A stretch of DNA of 38,019 nt, from assembly GCA_002081555.1 (NCBI GenBank), contig MZNV01000797.1, positions 1 to 38,019 on the forward strand. The letters run 5' to 3'. The notes beneath the pieces were generated by a model. It saw nothing but the letters and a program-made list of their open reading frames with translations. It made no database searches and was not told where the DNA came from. Positions 9,587-21,899 of this stretch are shown here, one piece after another. Position numbers and translations under genes: made by a program. Source of the DNA: Protostelium mycophagum. Its lineage: Eukaryota; Evosea; Variosea; Protosteliida; Protosteliaceae. The first letter of the stretch is position 1, and every line of letters starts with the position of its first letter.

Positions 9587-10466
9587 TCATGAGATGAGGA
9601 CTGTGCCCTCCTCCAAGAGTGTGTAGGTTCGTCTGTCTCTAAATTTGGCAACAAAGTAGTAAACTATGCCAATCAAAATGCACAAGACTCCTATTGTAGA
9701 TCCTAATATTCTGTTAAAAATTTATTTATCTCAATTTAATTTTTTAATTTCTTAATTTGCGAATAGTCCATTTGCAGATTTTCCAAAATAAAACACCACA
9801 TTATTTATGCTCGATGAATAAGACATCTCACCAATCACGATGGCGGGAAGAGCCCATCTCGGCATTCTGGGTTCAGAGTCCATGTTGAAATTGACAATGT
9901 ATCTCAAGCGAGTTGGTTTGCTGCTTTTGTTTCTGATCACCAAATAGACAGTTGTATTTGATTCTGTTTTTGGGACTTGGCGATCTGTGATCTGCAAAGT
10001 GAATTCAGTACATTTTTTATTTATAAGGCACACTTACTTTTTTGAAGCCGGTGTTCATGGCGGTGAGGCTTTTATCTGCTGAATAGCCTGGTATTTTTAA
10101 TGAAAGTCTGACGATGTGGGCAACTCACTATAGCCATTGGTGTAATTCTCAAAGTTGTCTGCTGTGAGGAATATGATGTCCACAGGTGAATCTGCGGCGA
10201 TTGCATAGCTAAGTTTAAGAGGCGCGGTACCGTTCAATACGATCTGTGAAGTCCCGTCGAAATTTCCGTGATATGTGAGGGGATCTATAAAAACTTGATC
10301 AGATCTTGACATCGTCGATCGACACGAATTGATTGGAAATAATGAGTTGACTCATTTTCAAATATAACATGGAGATATATCAAAACAATCGTTCTCTTCA
10401 CTCACCTGCCAAAGTGAGAGAATACAAAAGAGACATGACAATAATCGTAATCGTTCGTGTCTTCAT
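9587..10466 (-). CDS. Small type I membrane glycoprotein
   Basis: Five exons encode about 180 residues. A signal peptide (MKTRTITIIVMSLLYSLTLA) spans the first exon. The ectodomain is beta-rich with four N-glycosylation sequons (NGT, NYT, NTT, NKS) and contains LKLSYAIAADSPVDIIFLTA. One transmembrane helix (about residues 136-161, AIVIGSTIGVLCILIGIVYY) is followed by a short basic cytoplasmic tail with Tyr and di-leucine signals (RRTYTLLEEGTVLIS). The last join uses the acceptor at ATATTAG. No family recognised; topology suggests a surface or endolysosomal membrane protein. Confidence 0.75.
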
Positions 10467-10621
10467 GTTTTTCTGCTGATCGTGTTGCGGAGAGAAGAGG
10501 ATGATGCGAAATCGCGAGAAATACGAACAAAGGGCAGATTCAAGAATCTGCGAATTTGAGTTTTCACGACGCTTTACAACCAGATTTGAGCGGGAAACTG
10601 CCTTTTCAAAACACCACAGAG
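10467..10621. promoter_or_regulatory. Divergent promoter, membrane protein / thymidylate synthase
   Basis: A 155-bp gap serves both genes. I see no strong known element; a GAAATCGCGAGAAAT stretch near 10508 resembles a cell-cycle box only weakly. Confidence 0.35.
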
Positions 10622-11726
<1,105 letters not shown>

Positions 11727-12018
11727 ATTGTTCGTTTGGTCGAACTGTCTCCTTGTAAATGAAAGATAATATGTTCCTTATTCTGCATTTCAACTCTTCA
11801 AAGTATCTCAACAACCATGCACATTAGCTTTCTAATCGAGCAAAGTACCTTGTCTTCATTTTGCCAGATTTTTATGGTCAAAGAAGACAACAAGGCGATG
11901 CAAGTTGATCACATGAACCCCATCACAGGTTTCGTTGCAAAACGAAATGCGAATTTCAAGTTTTCTTTTCTTTTTATTTTTTTTCTTGAAGGATCATCCC
12001 TCAATCATATCTTTATCG
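11727..12018. other. Intergenic region
   Basis: Between thymidylate synthase and Rab21 I see only T-rich tracts just upstream of the Rab21 start, and no gene. Confidence 0.5.
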
Positions 12019-12976
12019 ATGGCGGAGAAACAGTTCAAGATAGTTCTACTTGGAGAAGGTAATCTTTCTAGAAAGGATTATTTGAGGGTCAACACCTCCA
12101 AACTTCACTCCATTATCCACTATCTGTTTCCTTGCTCACCTCTAAATCAGGAAGAGTCGGCAAGACCTCTCTCGTCACAAGATATTGTCAGAACGTATTT
12201 AATGATAAGCAAGCATCCACAGTTCAGGCATCCTTTCAAACTAAGAGACTCAACTTGGATGGACACCGTGTGAATTTGGCTGTCTGGGTGAGTCGCACGA
12301 CAACACATTTCTCGTCCATCCTCTTCATTGGGAGTTTCATCTATCGATGACAATAACCCCGCGGTACGATTTTCAAAGTAATGACGACTTTCAGGATACT
12401 GCAGGACAAGAACGCTTTCACGCTCTTGGTCCGATTTATTATCGCGACGCGAATGGGGCTCTCCTCGTATATGATATTACCGATAATGATTCCTTTGTCA
12501 GAGTTCAAAACTGGGTCAAAGAGCTACGGAAGATGTTGGGAGGTCAGTCTAAAATATACACATTTCTCCCTCGATCCTGACAACGTCAAAGGTGAAATTG
12601 TCTTGGCAATTGCTGGAAACAAATGCGATATGGAGAGAAATCGTGTCGTCTCTTTAGAGAGAGCTGAAGAGTAAGTTTGTTGACGAGATTACAACTGAGT
12701 ACACTCTAGATACGCCGCACAAGTCGGCGCCAAACACTTCAGCACTTCAGCAAAGCTTTCCAAGGGTGTAAACGAACTCTTTCTCGATCTGACACAAAGT
12801 AAGAGATGACTTCATTATGTCGACTGTCCATCGCGTTGTAGATCTGGGGTTAATTTATTCCAGGAATGTTACAAGCTGGAGGAGTCCAGACCAAGAAACA
12901 AGTTGTAGACACAGGAGCTCTGACATTCCAGCAACCTGGTGACGAGCCCAAAGATTCCGGAAAATGCTGCGGATAA
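12019..12976 (+). CDS. rab21: Rab21-like small GTPase
   Basis: Endosomal Rab GTPase; Rab21 controls early endosome and integrin traffic and phagocytosis in animals and amoebae. Six exons, ATG at 12019, TAA at 12974-12976. P-loop GEGRVGKTS (residues 12-20), switch [22 protein letters not shown] (the [11 protein letters not shown] string is diagnostic for Rab21), [10 protein letters not shown], and TSAKLSKG. The effector region [13 protein letters not shown] also matches Rab21 rather than Rab5. The C-terminus ends KCCG, a geranylgeranylation Cys pair with one trailing residue. AATAAA at 12978 follows the stop directly. Confidence 0.93.
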
Positions 12977-13057
12977 AAATAAATTTCCGTTGTAGTTGGA
13001 TCCACTTCTATAGACTTTTCACGAGGGTCATCACCAAAACAGAGACATCTTCTGTAT

Positions 13058-14850
13058 TTACAGCACTCTTTCGTTCATGTTAAGCTTCTTCCGGTTGTAA
13101 TTCTTGTAGTGTGCACCTTTTTCCAATTCCTGTTGTATGCGCTCATCCCTCGCCGCCTTTGCTTGTCTCTCTTGTTCTGTCATCTGGAACTGCTCTTCTG
13201 CTTCTCTGTACTTGTTTTGCTTTTTCGCTTCGATTTGCTCCAGCTGCGCCCGCTGGACGGCCTGGCGGTCTCGTTTTATCTTCTCCATCTTCTCTCTCTC
13301 TTGTTGTTCCGCAATGCGCTGTTCTTGCTGGATTCTATCTCTTTCGGCATAGGCTTCTTGCCGCTGTTTCTGTAACATTTCTTTGTGGCTGAGGATTTGT
13401 TTCTCGCGTTCTTGCCCAACCTGAAAGGAGTGAATATTTTGGCGGGAAAGAGAGACAAGTGTACGGTATATTTACCTCACGAGCCAATTTATTCCTGGCA
13501 TCTTCTTCCCTCTTGCGAAGCTCCTCGATCTTCCTCCAGTTGTCATCAGAGGCCTCTTGCCGTGTGCGGTTGAGCTCTGAATCGTCGACAAACTTCTTTT
13601 GCTGTTCCTCTTCCAAATATTGTCGATATCTGTCATTATTATTTCTGTCTTGAGTTGAAACCAAAAGCATCTCACTTTTTGCCGTCCAGAGTCCGTTGTT
13701 CGCGCGCTCTCTGCTCGGTTTCCCTTGCCTTCTTCTCTTCTAAAGACATTTGTTCCAACAGTCTTCGGTCACTTTCCACCACTGCAGTCATCTCTTGTTC
13801 TTTTAGCAGCCTCTTTTGGCTGCTGACACGATCGAGCTCAGCTCTCGCTTGTGATTTTCTCTCCCTTTCTTCTCTTTCTTTTGCAGCAGCTTCTGAAGCG
13901 AATTTTTGTCTCTCCTCATTCTATGCAAAATTCAACACAAAGCTCAGGACATCATCTTGATGTACTCACAACTCTAATATGTTCGTCATAAATAGCTTGC
14001 TGTTCTACGTCACGTTGAAATTTGTGGTCCAATACTTGGTCCGTGAGGACACTCCGGGTGGACTCGTTGATTTTTTTCCTCTTCTCTGCTTCATCCTTCT
14101 CTCTTTGTAATTTTTTGAGTCTGTCTTTTTCCCACAAATCGTCATAGTAGCGTTGTTCTGAGCGCGTTTAGAGATAAAAAATACTTATTTCGTACCTTCT
14201 TGCTCTTTAAGTAGTGTCGCCTCTCGAAGTTTCAATTGTTCGAGACGTTCTAATTTTACTTTCTCCCCTAAATCTTGAGACGCTAAATGACGGAGTTCAT
14301 CAGACTCATCCCTAACATTAAAGATGAACATGGTGCGACAAAAATGCGATTAAAAGCTCACTTCCACCTGCGATCGATCTGTTCTTGGGCAAATTTTTTC
14401 CTCTCTTCTTCACGTTTCGCCTTCAGCTCCCTGGCACGCGCCAGCATCTTCTCCTGACGCATTTCATTGGTTTCTTGCATCGCATCTAATTCACTCTGAA
14501 ATTGCTCTGATTCTGCAGCGAGTAGGTCTGCCAGCCTTTTGTAATCGATGAGTGATGTGTTGTGTGATGCGAACATCATCTCACTTTTTGCGTCGACGGT
14601 CGAGTAATTGATTCTCTTGTGCCATCAATGTGTGGAATTTGTCTCTCACTTGCGCCTGCTTCATCTTGACGTGAGAAGTCCCTTCCCACTGAGCCTTGTA
14701 TTTGGCATTCCTATATTCGCTGTTGAATGAATCCTGTTCGAGCAATCTATCTTCATGTTGTCGTTTCTGCAGCGCATCACGAATGTGCGCTGAGGTATTT
14801 CGTTTCTGATCGCGATCAGAAGGGATCTACTCGTGTTGTTGACCTACCAT
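13058..14850 (-). CDS. CFAP53: CFAP53 (CCDC11) homologue, axonemal inner-microtubule protein
   Basis: A highly charged, almost wholly helical coiled-coil protein in eight exons. Segments LWEKDRLKKLQREKDEAEKR and NESTRSVLTDQV match the animal CFAP53 LWEEDRLAKEKREAQEARRQ and ENTRLGLNAQI; VRDKFHTLMAQENQLLDRRR and KLADLLAAESEQF match its N-terminal region. CFAP53 lies inside ciliary doublet microtubules and supports motility and left-right patterning in vertebrates. The likely start is ATG at 14850, separated from the rest by a 21-nt GTAGGT...GAGTAG intron (14827-14847); an in-frame internal ATG at 14664 is the alternative but would lose conserved sequence. Intron 7 carries an E2F-like motif at 13438. 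Divergent from bL27m by 124 bp. Confidence 0.85.
13438..13449 (-). promoter_or_regulatory. Intronic E2F-like motif, CFAP53
   Basis: TTTCCCGCCAAA in the sense (minus) strand of the last CFAP53 intron. Confidence 0.4.
14827..14847 (-). other. Candidate 21-nt intron after the start codon
   Basis: ATG|GTAGGT ... GAGTAG|ATC keeps CFAP53's conserved N-terminus open from the only upstream ATG. Without it a stop follows at once. Far shorter than neighbouring introns. Confidence 0.45.
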
Positions 14851-14974
14851 GGTGTCACACAAACGGAATTGTGTGAGGGTGGAGTTCTCTATTTTTAGTC
14901 CTGCAAATCTTGAAATTTTTGTTGAGCACTACAACGAGACATCAATACGAGATCACATCACCCCCGCGATCGAG

Positions 14975-15689
14975 ATGTTGGCCTTATCCAAGACGATCTC
15001 GTTGAGACCACCTACAGTGCAAGCAATTCCTACTTTGGAAAGTTTCGGCACTAAAACATGTCTTCTGAAGGGTTGGAATTCTATGGAGAATGTGTGTTAC
15101 TAATAATCAAAAGGGGCATTAGAGGAGATCAACATCGATCAGCGTAGATGGGCCACAAAAAAGGCTGGAGGTACCTCAAAGAATGGAAGAGATTCCAATG
15201 CTCACTACTATGGCCTGAGAACAACTCATGGAGAGGGAGTTAAATACAACGCTATCTTGGCCACTCAAAAGGGTAACAAATGGCACGAAGGTGAATAATT
15301 TCCACATTTTCGTTCCTTGATATTTGTATCATCGAGAGATGTTGAGCATAACAGGAGAGAATGTTCTCCGTGGAAGAACCTTTACTCTTCATGCCACCGC
15401 TCATGGAGTAGTCAGATTTTCACGGGATCGCACCAAAGATAAGGTGATGATTATACTGTGCTCTCTGCCTGATGGCTTTATCCACCTCAAAAAAATTTCC
15501 TTGTAGTGAAGAATCAACTCAAGATGGATTTTGTCGATCAATCTAGATTTTACGGAATGCAATTGTCTCATCTTGACATAGGTTTACATTAACGTCAGCC
15601 ACCCACAGAAAGCCGCTGAAATCGCCAAAATCAACGCTTATTCACGCGCCAGAAGGACCATAAAGGACCGTTACAAGAGGTGGAATTAA
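14975..15689 (+). CDS. mrpl27: Mitochondrial ribosomal protein bL27m
   Basis: Large-subunit mitoribosomal protein that lies near the peptidyl-transferase centre. Exon 1 encodes a mitochondrial targeting-like N-terminus (MLALSKTISLRPPTVQAIP). The next exon has the family signature RRWATKKAGGTSKNGRDSN, then HYYGLR and GNKWHEG; the third has GENVLRGRTFTLHATAHGVV. The last exon, after a 139-nt phase-0 intron, ends RRTIKDRYKRWN. The mature N-terminus probably starts near WATKKAGG. Total about 145 residues. Confidence 0.92.
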
Positions 15690-15732
15690 ATTCAAAATTT
15701 AAATTTTAATTCCTGCAAGATGGCCAAGTTGG

Positions 15733-15901
15733 ATGGGAGGACTCTCCACACACCCAGAGAGAAGAGAAGCGCAGCTCTCCCTTCTGCCTCCAGAAGAGGT
15801 GATTATTGATGTGAGAAATGGGGCTGATCAACATACAGAGACGTGCCATCGAGCAAAGAGAGAGAGAGTTGTGGGCTATCCACCGCAGAGATACTGCTTG
15901 A
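15733..15901 (+). CDS. 42-residue micro-protein
   Basis: ATG at 15733; a 40-nt phase-0 intron (15799-15838, GTGATT...CATACAG); TGA at 15899-15901 with AATAAA two bases later. The product is short, basic and helical (ending PPEERRAIEQRERELWAIHR then RDTA). Amphipathic helix and gene spacing suggest a real small subunit, perhaps of a mitochondrial complex, but no family is recognised. Confidence 0.45.
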
Positions 15902-16132
15902 AAATAAAAGATTTTCATCTGTTGTTTTGGAGCCAGGTTGTATTCTGATCATGAGAACAGCACAAGTGAAGAAAAAGAAGTGGGCACTGCAATAAGAGCT
16001 CATAGTATATCTTGGATGGCGGATTTGGACAAAGGGTGACATTGCTTGAGTTTTTGAATTTACAACGCGAGAGGAAGGCACTCTATTTTTAGGCTTTTTT
16101 AAATTCCGAACAGACACAGACATCACATCAGG

Positions 16133-18478
16133 ATGTCATCACAACTGCCTTTCCTGCCAGGCTATTCTGTTGGGGAGACAGTACGTATTTCGATCAGAAG
16201 CCTGATGTCTGATAAAGACAGAGCCCCGCGAGAAGACGACAACAGACTCTTGGATTCAAGAATGGAGTACCGCAATCGAAGCCACCTTCACGTAGCGGAA
16301 CGAGATTAAATGACAGTCTCACCGGCACGCTCAACAGCCAGAGCGGCGGTTTCTCCACAGGTCATTCATCTCGCACTGAAAGCATCTGTTGACTCGAAAT
16401 CAGGGACATTAGATGAGTCACACTTTACGTGGGATCCGTCTCTGACCTATGGAGTGTTGACGAAAGAGGTATTCGTCGCATCGATGACGATCTCACGGGA
16501 CCAGAAATAACAATGTGCAGGTTCTTGTTGCCAAATCACCAAAGACACGACTTTTTCCTGAACTTGGCGCTTCCACAATACCACCTCAACGAATGACGAA
16601 CACATTAAACGATCACCAGGTCATTACGCAATTCCATGATGTGACGTCTCAACGTGGCAGGTTCTTAGCTTCGACGGATTTTTCCTTGAGCCTGTACACT
16701 TTAGCAATGTGGAAAAAGAGCGTGTGCGCAGGTGCACCGTCAATTTTTTCTTGGAAGATGGCACCATCCTCGTAAAAGAGCCAAGAGAAACCAATTCGGG
16801 AATACCTCAAGGTGTACTCGTGCGCCGACAGCGCATTCCTAAAGCTGACAACGAATATTATAGACCACAGGATCTCTCAGTCGGCACGGAGGTAATCGTC
16901 ATGTCATCATTCTGTTTCTGATGGAATGAGGTGGACTTTTTTTCAAAGCGAATCCACCTCACTTCAGCCGACTCTTTCACCACGAATTATTATAAGAGCG
17001 AATTCGGCATTGATTTGTCACCTCCTGAGCACATCCCGAAGGACGTCTACGCTGCGCACCGCAAAAAGATGGATGCGCCTGTGAAGAGATATGTGGAGAA
17101 TCCAAACAAAGAGAAGCTCAGAAAATTCTTGAAAATGGATGGCCTCGTCTTGAGGTGAATACGACCGAAAACTATATTTATATATTCAAACTTGTTTAGA
17201 TTCTTCTGCTACTGGGACAACAGAGACAATTTGTTTGGGGAAATCAGGCCATTTGTGAGTGAAAATTCACGGAAAAGGAGGTGTTGACCGTTGTAGATCA
17301 TCCATTATTTTATGGTGGACGACACAGTCGAAGTGAGGGAGGTACAGACAAGTAATTCTGGCTACCACCCCTTCTCAGTGTTTCTCAAGCGGGAGAGGCT
17401 GCCCAACCCAAGTAAATATCATCCTCTCGAAATTCCGCTGACTTTTCAGGTGGATCTGGCTTCATCACCGACAAGGATATTAAAGTTGGAAACTTGATCA
17501 ATATTTTTGGCAGAGATTTCTTCATATATGATTGTGATTTGAGAACAAAGGAGTACTACAAGAGCAAATATGGCTGGAACTTTGAAGCCGTCAAAAACGC
17601 ATCTCAACAAGAGACCGACCACATACCAGCAGCAAGGGTGAGGTGTACGTCAACTGTGTCATTCTGACATCTTCAGAAACCACTACAAGAGCTGGAGCCG
17701 AAGAAAAATTTCCAAAAGATGTTGGACAACGACCACAAAGTCTTGCGCTTCTCAGCTTCTATGGTTTCAGACGTGCCGGATGATTATGAGAGGGTCTTCG
17801 TCGTCTCATTCTTCTTGTCTGACGACACCGTCGGTATCTACGAACCTCCTCAGAGAAACTCTGGTATATTAGGTGTGTACTCTGTCTAACGGCTCATGAT
17901 GACACATGTAGGGGGCAAATTCTTGGAGCGGCGAAGACTGGTGAAGCCAAACTTCGACCTTGGACCGAACCAATTTGGAGCTTCTACTCCTGGGATTGCG
18001 ACGGGAGGCTCTACGTTCTATGAAGCGAGTGATTTTTATGTTGGTGCAGTGGTCGACGTGTTCAACCACAGGTGAGGTTTTCCCGCCAAATTTGATCAGA
18101 ACTGAGACGTGTTTAGACTTCTTCTCATGGATGCGGATCAATTTGCCTTCCAATGGATGGAGAGCAACCCAGAGTCGTGGCCGTATTCTGACCCCGACCG
18201 CATCCTTTCTAAACTGCGCGAACTCGGCATCGATGCCTCTGCATTACAATACGTTTTCACAAAATTAGACTCTAACAACCTCGGCTTCGTGTCGCTGTCC
18301 GACTTTAGAGACGCTCTTGCCTCTCTCACTTCAGAGGTAAAAGCCAAAAGCTCTTGTATTTCCATGGAAATGACCGTTGCAGATCGAAGAACAAGAGATC
18401 ATCACCTTGGCGAGGAGGTGTGATACAGAGGGAGAGGGCAAGATCCACTATGGAGAGCTAATATCCCTGCTGCAATAA
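16133..18478 (+). CDS. EFHC1: EFHC1/RIB72 homologue, DM10 and EF-hand axonemal protein
   Basis: About 611 residues in 13 exons, TAA at 18476-18478. Typical N-terminus LPFLPGYSVGET. Three DM10 domains: about 118-215 (VNFFLEDGTILVKEPRETNS, VRRQRIPK), 265-365 (IIHYFMVDDTVEVREV, FGRDFFIYDCD) and 405-520 (VVSFFLSDDTVGIYEPPQRN, SGILGGKFLERRRL). Two C-terminal EF-hand-like segments (LDSNNLGFVSLSDFRDAL; CDTEGEGKIHYGELISLL). RIB72 is a protofilament-ribbon microtubule inner protein of ciliary doublets; human EFHC1 is linked to juvenile myoclonic epilepsy. Its presence shows the organism builds motile cilia. The intron after residue 506 has TTTCCCGCCAAA at 18079. AATAAA at 18482. Confidence 0.95.
18079..18090 (+). 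promoter_or_regulatory. Intronic E2F-like motif, EFHC1
   Basis: TTTCCCGCCAAA in the sense (plus) strand of an EFHC1 intron, eight bases after the donor. Confidence 0.4.
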
Positions 18479-18690
18479 CCCAATAAATACCGTTGTAACA
18501 TTTGAATGACTTGACCGGAAGCTGAGTGCCTCGCAGCCGTTAATCGCCTTTTCGGTTGAGTTTTCCAATCAAAGAAAAGTTGAGGGAGGATTTGAGGAGT
18601 TCTTGTGAGTTTCCTGTCACTTTCATCCCCTGCAATAAGGCTCATCACAAACCCGTGTAACGCTCACATTTAGAACTTTGATTGGGCATT

Positions 18691-20285
18691 ATGATGGAAG
18701 ACTTTGCTCGTGCCGGACCTCTGCCGAGGATACAACAGTATAACCATCCGATGGATCAACCAGACTTCGTTACGCATAATATGGGTCTAAACCATCCGAG
18801 TCCAATTCATTTCATGGGGTGAGCGTAGACATTTTGTAAATTGGCAATTGGATATTAATATCGGCAGAGACATCCGCAATGTTCAACATTTAACCATTGT
18901 TGCGCACAAGACACACGCAGAAGAGACTGTTGTCAAAGGAGGAGTGGAAAAAACAGTTCATGTGGTGGTGAAGGGTTCACCATTTTATTTCACAATCGGG
19001 AGTGCAGATCAAAACTTCAGAATCGATTTCAGTCAGATTGCATTTGAGGCGTCACTTGTGTATGATTGTGCCGGCGAAAAAGAGGTCGATTTTGTCAGGT
19101 CAGGCACATTACGTGGGAAAAACTTCGGTTTGATTCCATCTCCAAAGTTTCGTATAACAACCATCTTATTTGAGCAGAGCTAAGCCACTAGAATTCAAAC
19201 CAACAGCGACTAATGGAGGGGAGACCTTAGAAACAGAAATCAGGATCAAAATTTTGTCCTCTCAGCATGAAGATATGTCTTTTCGAGTGAAAATAAGAGG
19301 AACGAATCCCATCACAAAAGAGGAAATGCCTGGTGTCTCCATATTAACACCACCAATTAAGGTGATTTCTATAATGATCTCATCAGACTGAAAGAATATT
19401 CATGATAAATAGGTGATTTCAAAACCAGAACAAATAAAGAAGAGAGAGCCAAGTCGTAAGAGGACGATGACGGAGACTTTGCTAGACACTATAGCACGTA
19501 TAGAAAAGGCTCAAGAAGAACAAGCTCATTTCATCGAACAAATCATCTCTCAAAAACAGGTAATTTCATTTCTCTCATCGAAACGTCTATAGAAATTAAA
19601 AAAAACAGAGAGAGGCCGAGCGGACGGAGGAGGGGAACATGATGAACACCGTACCTCTGGACAACAACCCACATCATCACACATGGACGAGGAACTACTC
19701 CGACCTGCCGATAGACAACTCTGTTGTGAGTTATAAGATTTATTTTTAGAGATGTATTTATGTTTGTAGAATAATAATAACGCTGTACAACCACTTCAAC
19801 CCGCACAAGTTAATTTTGAGGATGCATTCAATAATCTGATGAAGACGTTCCAAGGCTTAGACGGTGCAGAAAAGGTATTGTACAGTCTCGCGCCAAATTC
19901 CAACTTTAAAAATTAAATGTGATAGAACGAAACGGTGAAGGCGTTGCTGGCAGAGTCAAGCATACCTAAAATATCAGAAATGTTGGATTTATTTTGGTCC
20001 GAAGGTCTGCAAAAAGAACCACCAGCCGAATACACCGCAGGTGAGAATCGAAATTTCCAAGATTTTTCGTGAGTATCTGATCTATTTTTAGGATCAGATT
20101 ACGATCTCTATGGAAGATTGAACGGATGTTCTTGTGTGAACTGTCCGCACAAAGAAGAGCTGGAGAGGATTAATGCCTATTATACAGAGTTCCTGGTAAA
20201 TATATTATATCTATTTTTCCTGCAAAATTGACAAAAGCAGGCGACCAGCGTGCCTCAACCGTCGGGACCATCCTTCTTCAGTTAG
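18691..20285 (+). CDS. p53/Rel-fold transcription factor, possibly CudA-like
   Basis: ATG at 18691; nine exons; TAG at 20283-20285. A disordered start (MMEDFARAGPLPRIQQYNHP) precedes an Ig-like, beta-rich domain of about 150 residues: TVHVVVKGSPFYFTIG, FRIDFSQIAFEASLVYD, LETEIRIKILSSQHEDMSFR, VKIRGTNPITKEE and the end IKVISKPEQIKKREPSRKR, which looks like a DNA-binding domain followed by a nuclear localisation signal. A leucine/glutamate helix (LLDTIARIEKAQEEQ) and an Asn/Gln-rich tail follow. The pattern recalls the CudA/SpaA factors of dictyostelids and the p53-like superfamily; family assignment is from memory. A C-x-C-x2-C-x-H string (CSCVNCPH) occurs near the C-terminus. Confidence 0.6.
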
Positions 20286-20471
20286 ATTCAAATTTAAATG
20301 TGCCACAAATGTACCACGATCGAATGAGTGTAGAAAGATGACTTGATATCAAAATAAAAAATGAAATCCAAGGGTGATAAGGAATCTCCACACCAAAAGG
20401 TGGTTGATCATCCATAAATGAACAGATTGAATTCATGATCGATCAAGCCTTTATCAACCGGCCTTGTATTT

Positions 20472-20958
20472 TCAAATACCATCGAAACTGGTGTAGAACT
20501 GGCGGATGACCTGGAGGCGGCGATCCAGATCCTTCTGTAGACCGCGTCCTTCTTCTTGAGCTCTCTCCAGCTCTTCGTTAAGAGCTTGTATGTGGCTGCT
20601 ATTGTCCGTCTCAACGTTCCTGGAATAGTGAAAAAGGTTAGAGATGAAAAACTTACTCCATGCTATGAAAGAGTTCAGAAAGCACAACTTCAACACTTTC
20701 AGCAAAGTCTGGTGTGATCAGACAACCATGAATTTTGATCACTTACTTTGGACGATGCCACTCGCAGTGTCAGAAGAGGTGTTCTCCTGCTCTTGGTTGT
20801 TCTCCTCTGTGTGCTCAGACATCCTTTTTTTGTCTTCACTTTTGATTTGTAGATTCAATAAGAAGTCCCACCTCTTCTAGCTTCACGCTTGTCGCAGCTG
20901 CCTCTTTCACAATTTTGTCACAAAGCTGACATCTGTCTCGTTGTAGAGGGAGAGCCAT
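20472..20958 (-). CDS. Small coiled-coil protein with CxxC start
   Basis: Four exons, ATG at 20958 (MALPLQRDRCQLCDKIVKEA), TGA at 20472. After an acidic linker it reads NFAESVEVVLSELFHSMENV and a helical C-terminus (HIQALNEELERAQEEGRGL, RLQVIRQFYTSF). About 115 residues. The first join is only satisfied with the acceptor in CACACAGAG; otherwise a shorter form starts at an ATG at 20822. Size and heptads recall small subunits of complexes such as Mediator or BLOC, without a specific match. Confidence 0.6.
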
Positions 20959-21017
20959 GTTATTTCAAAATAAAGCGATTACGGCAGTAAAAATGGATTT
21001 TTTTATTATGACATTGC

Positions 21018-21899
21018 TCAAGCTTGGACTTGCAGGTAAGCCAGCATCTTCTCTGCAAGAAGCTTTGCGGACTGAGGGTTCTGTCCAGTGAAGAAGTTTC
21101 CATCCTGTACAACGTGTTCGCCCCAGTTGTTTGTCTTGGAGTATATTCCTCCCACGCTCTCTAAGGCAGACTGGACCAACCAAGGTAAGTCATGGATGTT
21201 CCCGCCCTATTTTCGTTTAAAGTTTGAACTTGTTTAAGATGGAAGCTCACCTCGATGTCCTCGGAGTCGGCAAAAGACGTCAATCTCTTTCCTTTGACGA
21301 GAGGTGTCTCATTCTCATCTCTGGCGTAGACGAAGGCGGCAACACCGTGGCATACAGCAGAAACCAGCTTCTTGGCGTTCCAGAACTGCTTGATGAGTGA
21401 GACACTGTGTCCGTCCACGGAAAGATCAAAGATGGGGCCATGACCACCGACAAAAAAGATGCCGACGTAGTCACGATAGTCTATGTCTTTGATCCTCAAT
21501 GTGTTCGCGGCTGCGTTCAATGCAACCTGCCAGACTTGTGAGCGGAAGAGGGATGATGAGGAACTGACCTTGTCTTTGAGGAAACGGATGACTGCAGTAT
21601 CATTTTTGAACATCTCGATGGATTCTGGGTCGATTGGTGCCTTCCCACCTGACATCGGTCAAAATTTAGAGATTGGTTGCAATCTTACCCTTTGGAGTGG
21701 CCCAATGGACTTGGAGGTGAGGTGAGAGAACATAGTAGGGGTGGGCCATTTCGGGAACGTATGATCCGGTGGGTCTCTTGCCATCGAGCATGAAGTCATG
21801 AGAGCTCAATACAAAGAGGATCTTGCTGTCGTTCAAGCTAGCGGCGCTGGCAGCACAAATAGCTGCGAATAGAAGGGTGGCGATGGTGTGGCTCTTCAT
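21018..21899 (-). CDS. Secreted DJ-1/Hsp31-like protein
   Basis: DJ-1/PfpI superfamily, Hsp31 branch: chaperone, glyoxalase or deglycase activity in known members. Four exons, about 235 residues. Signal peptide MKSHTIATLLFAAICAASA suggests secretion or an endomembrane lumen, unlike most cytosolic Hsp31s. Visible motifs: ILFVLSSHDFMLDGKRPTGS, EMAHPYYVL, FFVGGHGPIFDL, and the nucleophile elbow AVCHGVAAF with its catalytic Cys followed by His. Then RLTSFADSEDIE and HVVQDGNFFTGQNPQSA, as in the family. Divergent from glutaredoxin 3. Confidence 0.88.

Noticed and set aside
13109-13960. Several plus-strand open frames rich in Phe, Leu, Cys and Ser
   Set aside because: They are antisense shadows of the Glu/Lys/Gln/Arg-rich coiled-coil exons of CFAP53 and show no splice logic.
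15803-16126. Minus-strand open frame of about 107 residues opposite the micro-gene
   Set aside because: No ATG-linked domain or exon structure, and it crosses the EFHC1 5' region; the plus-strand micro-gene has better signals.
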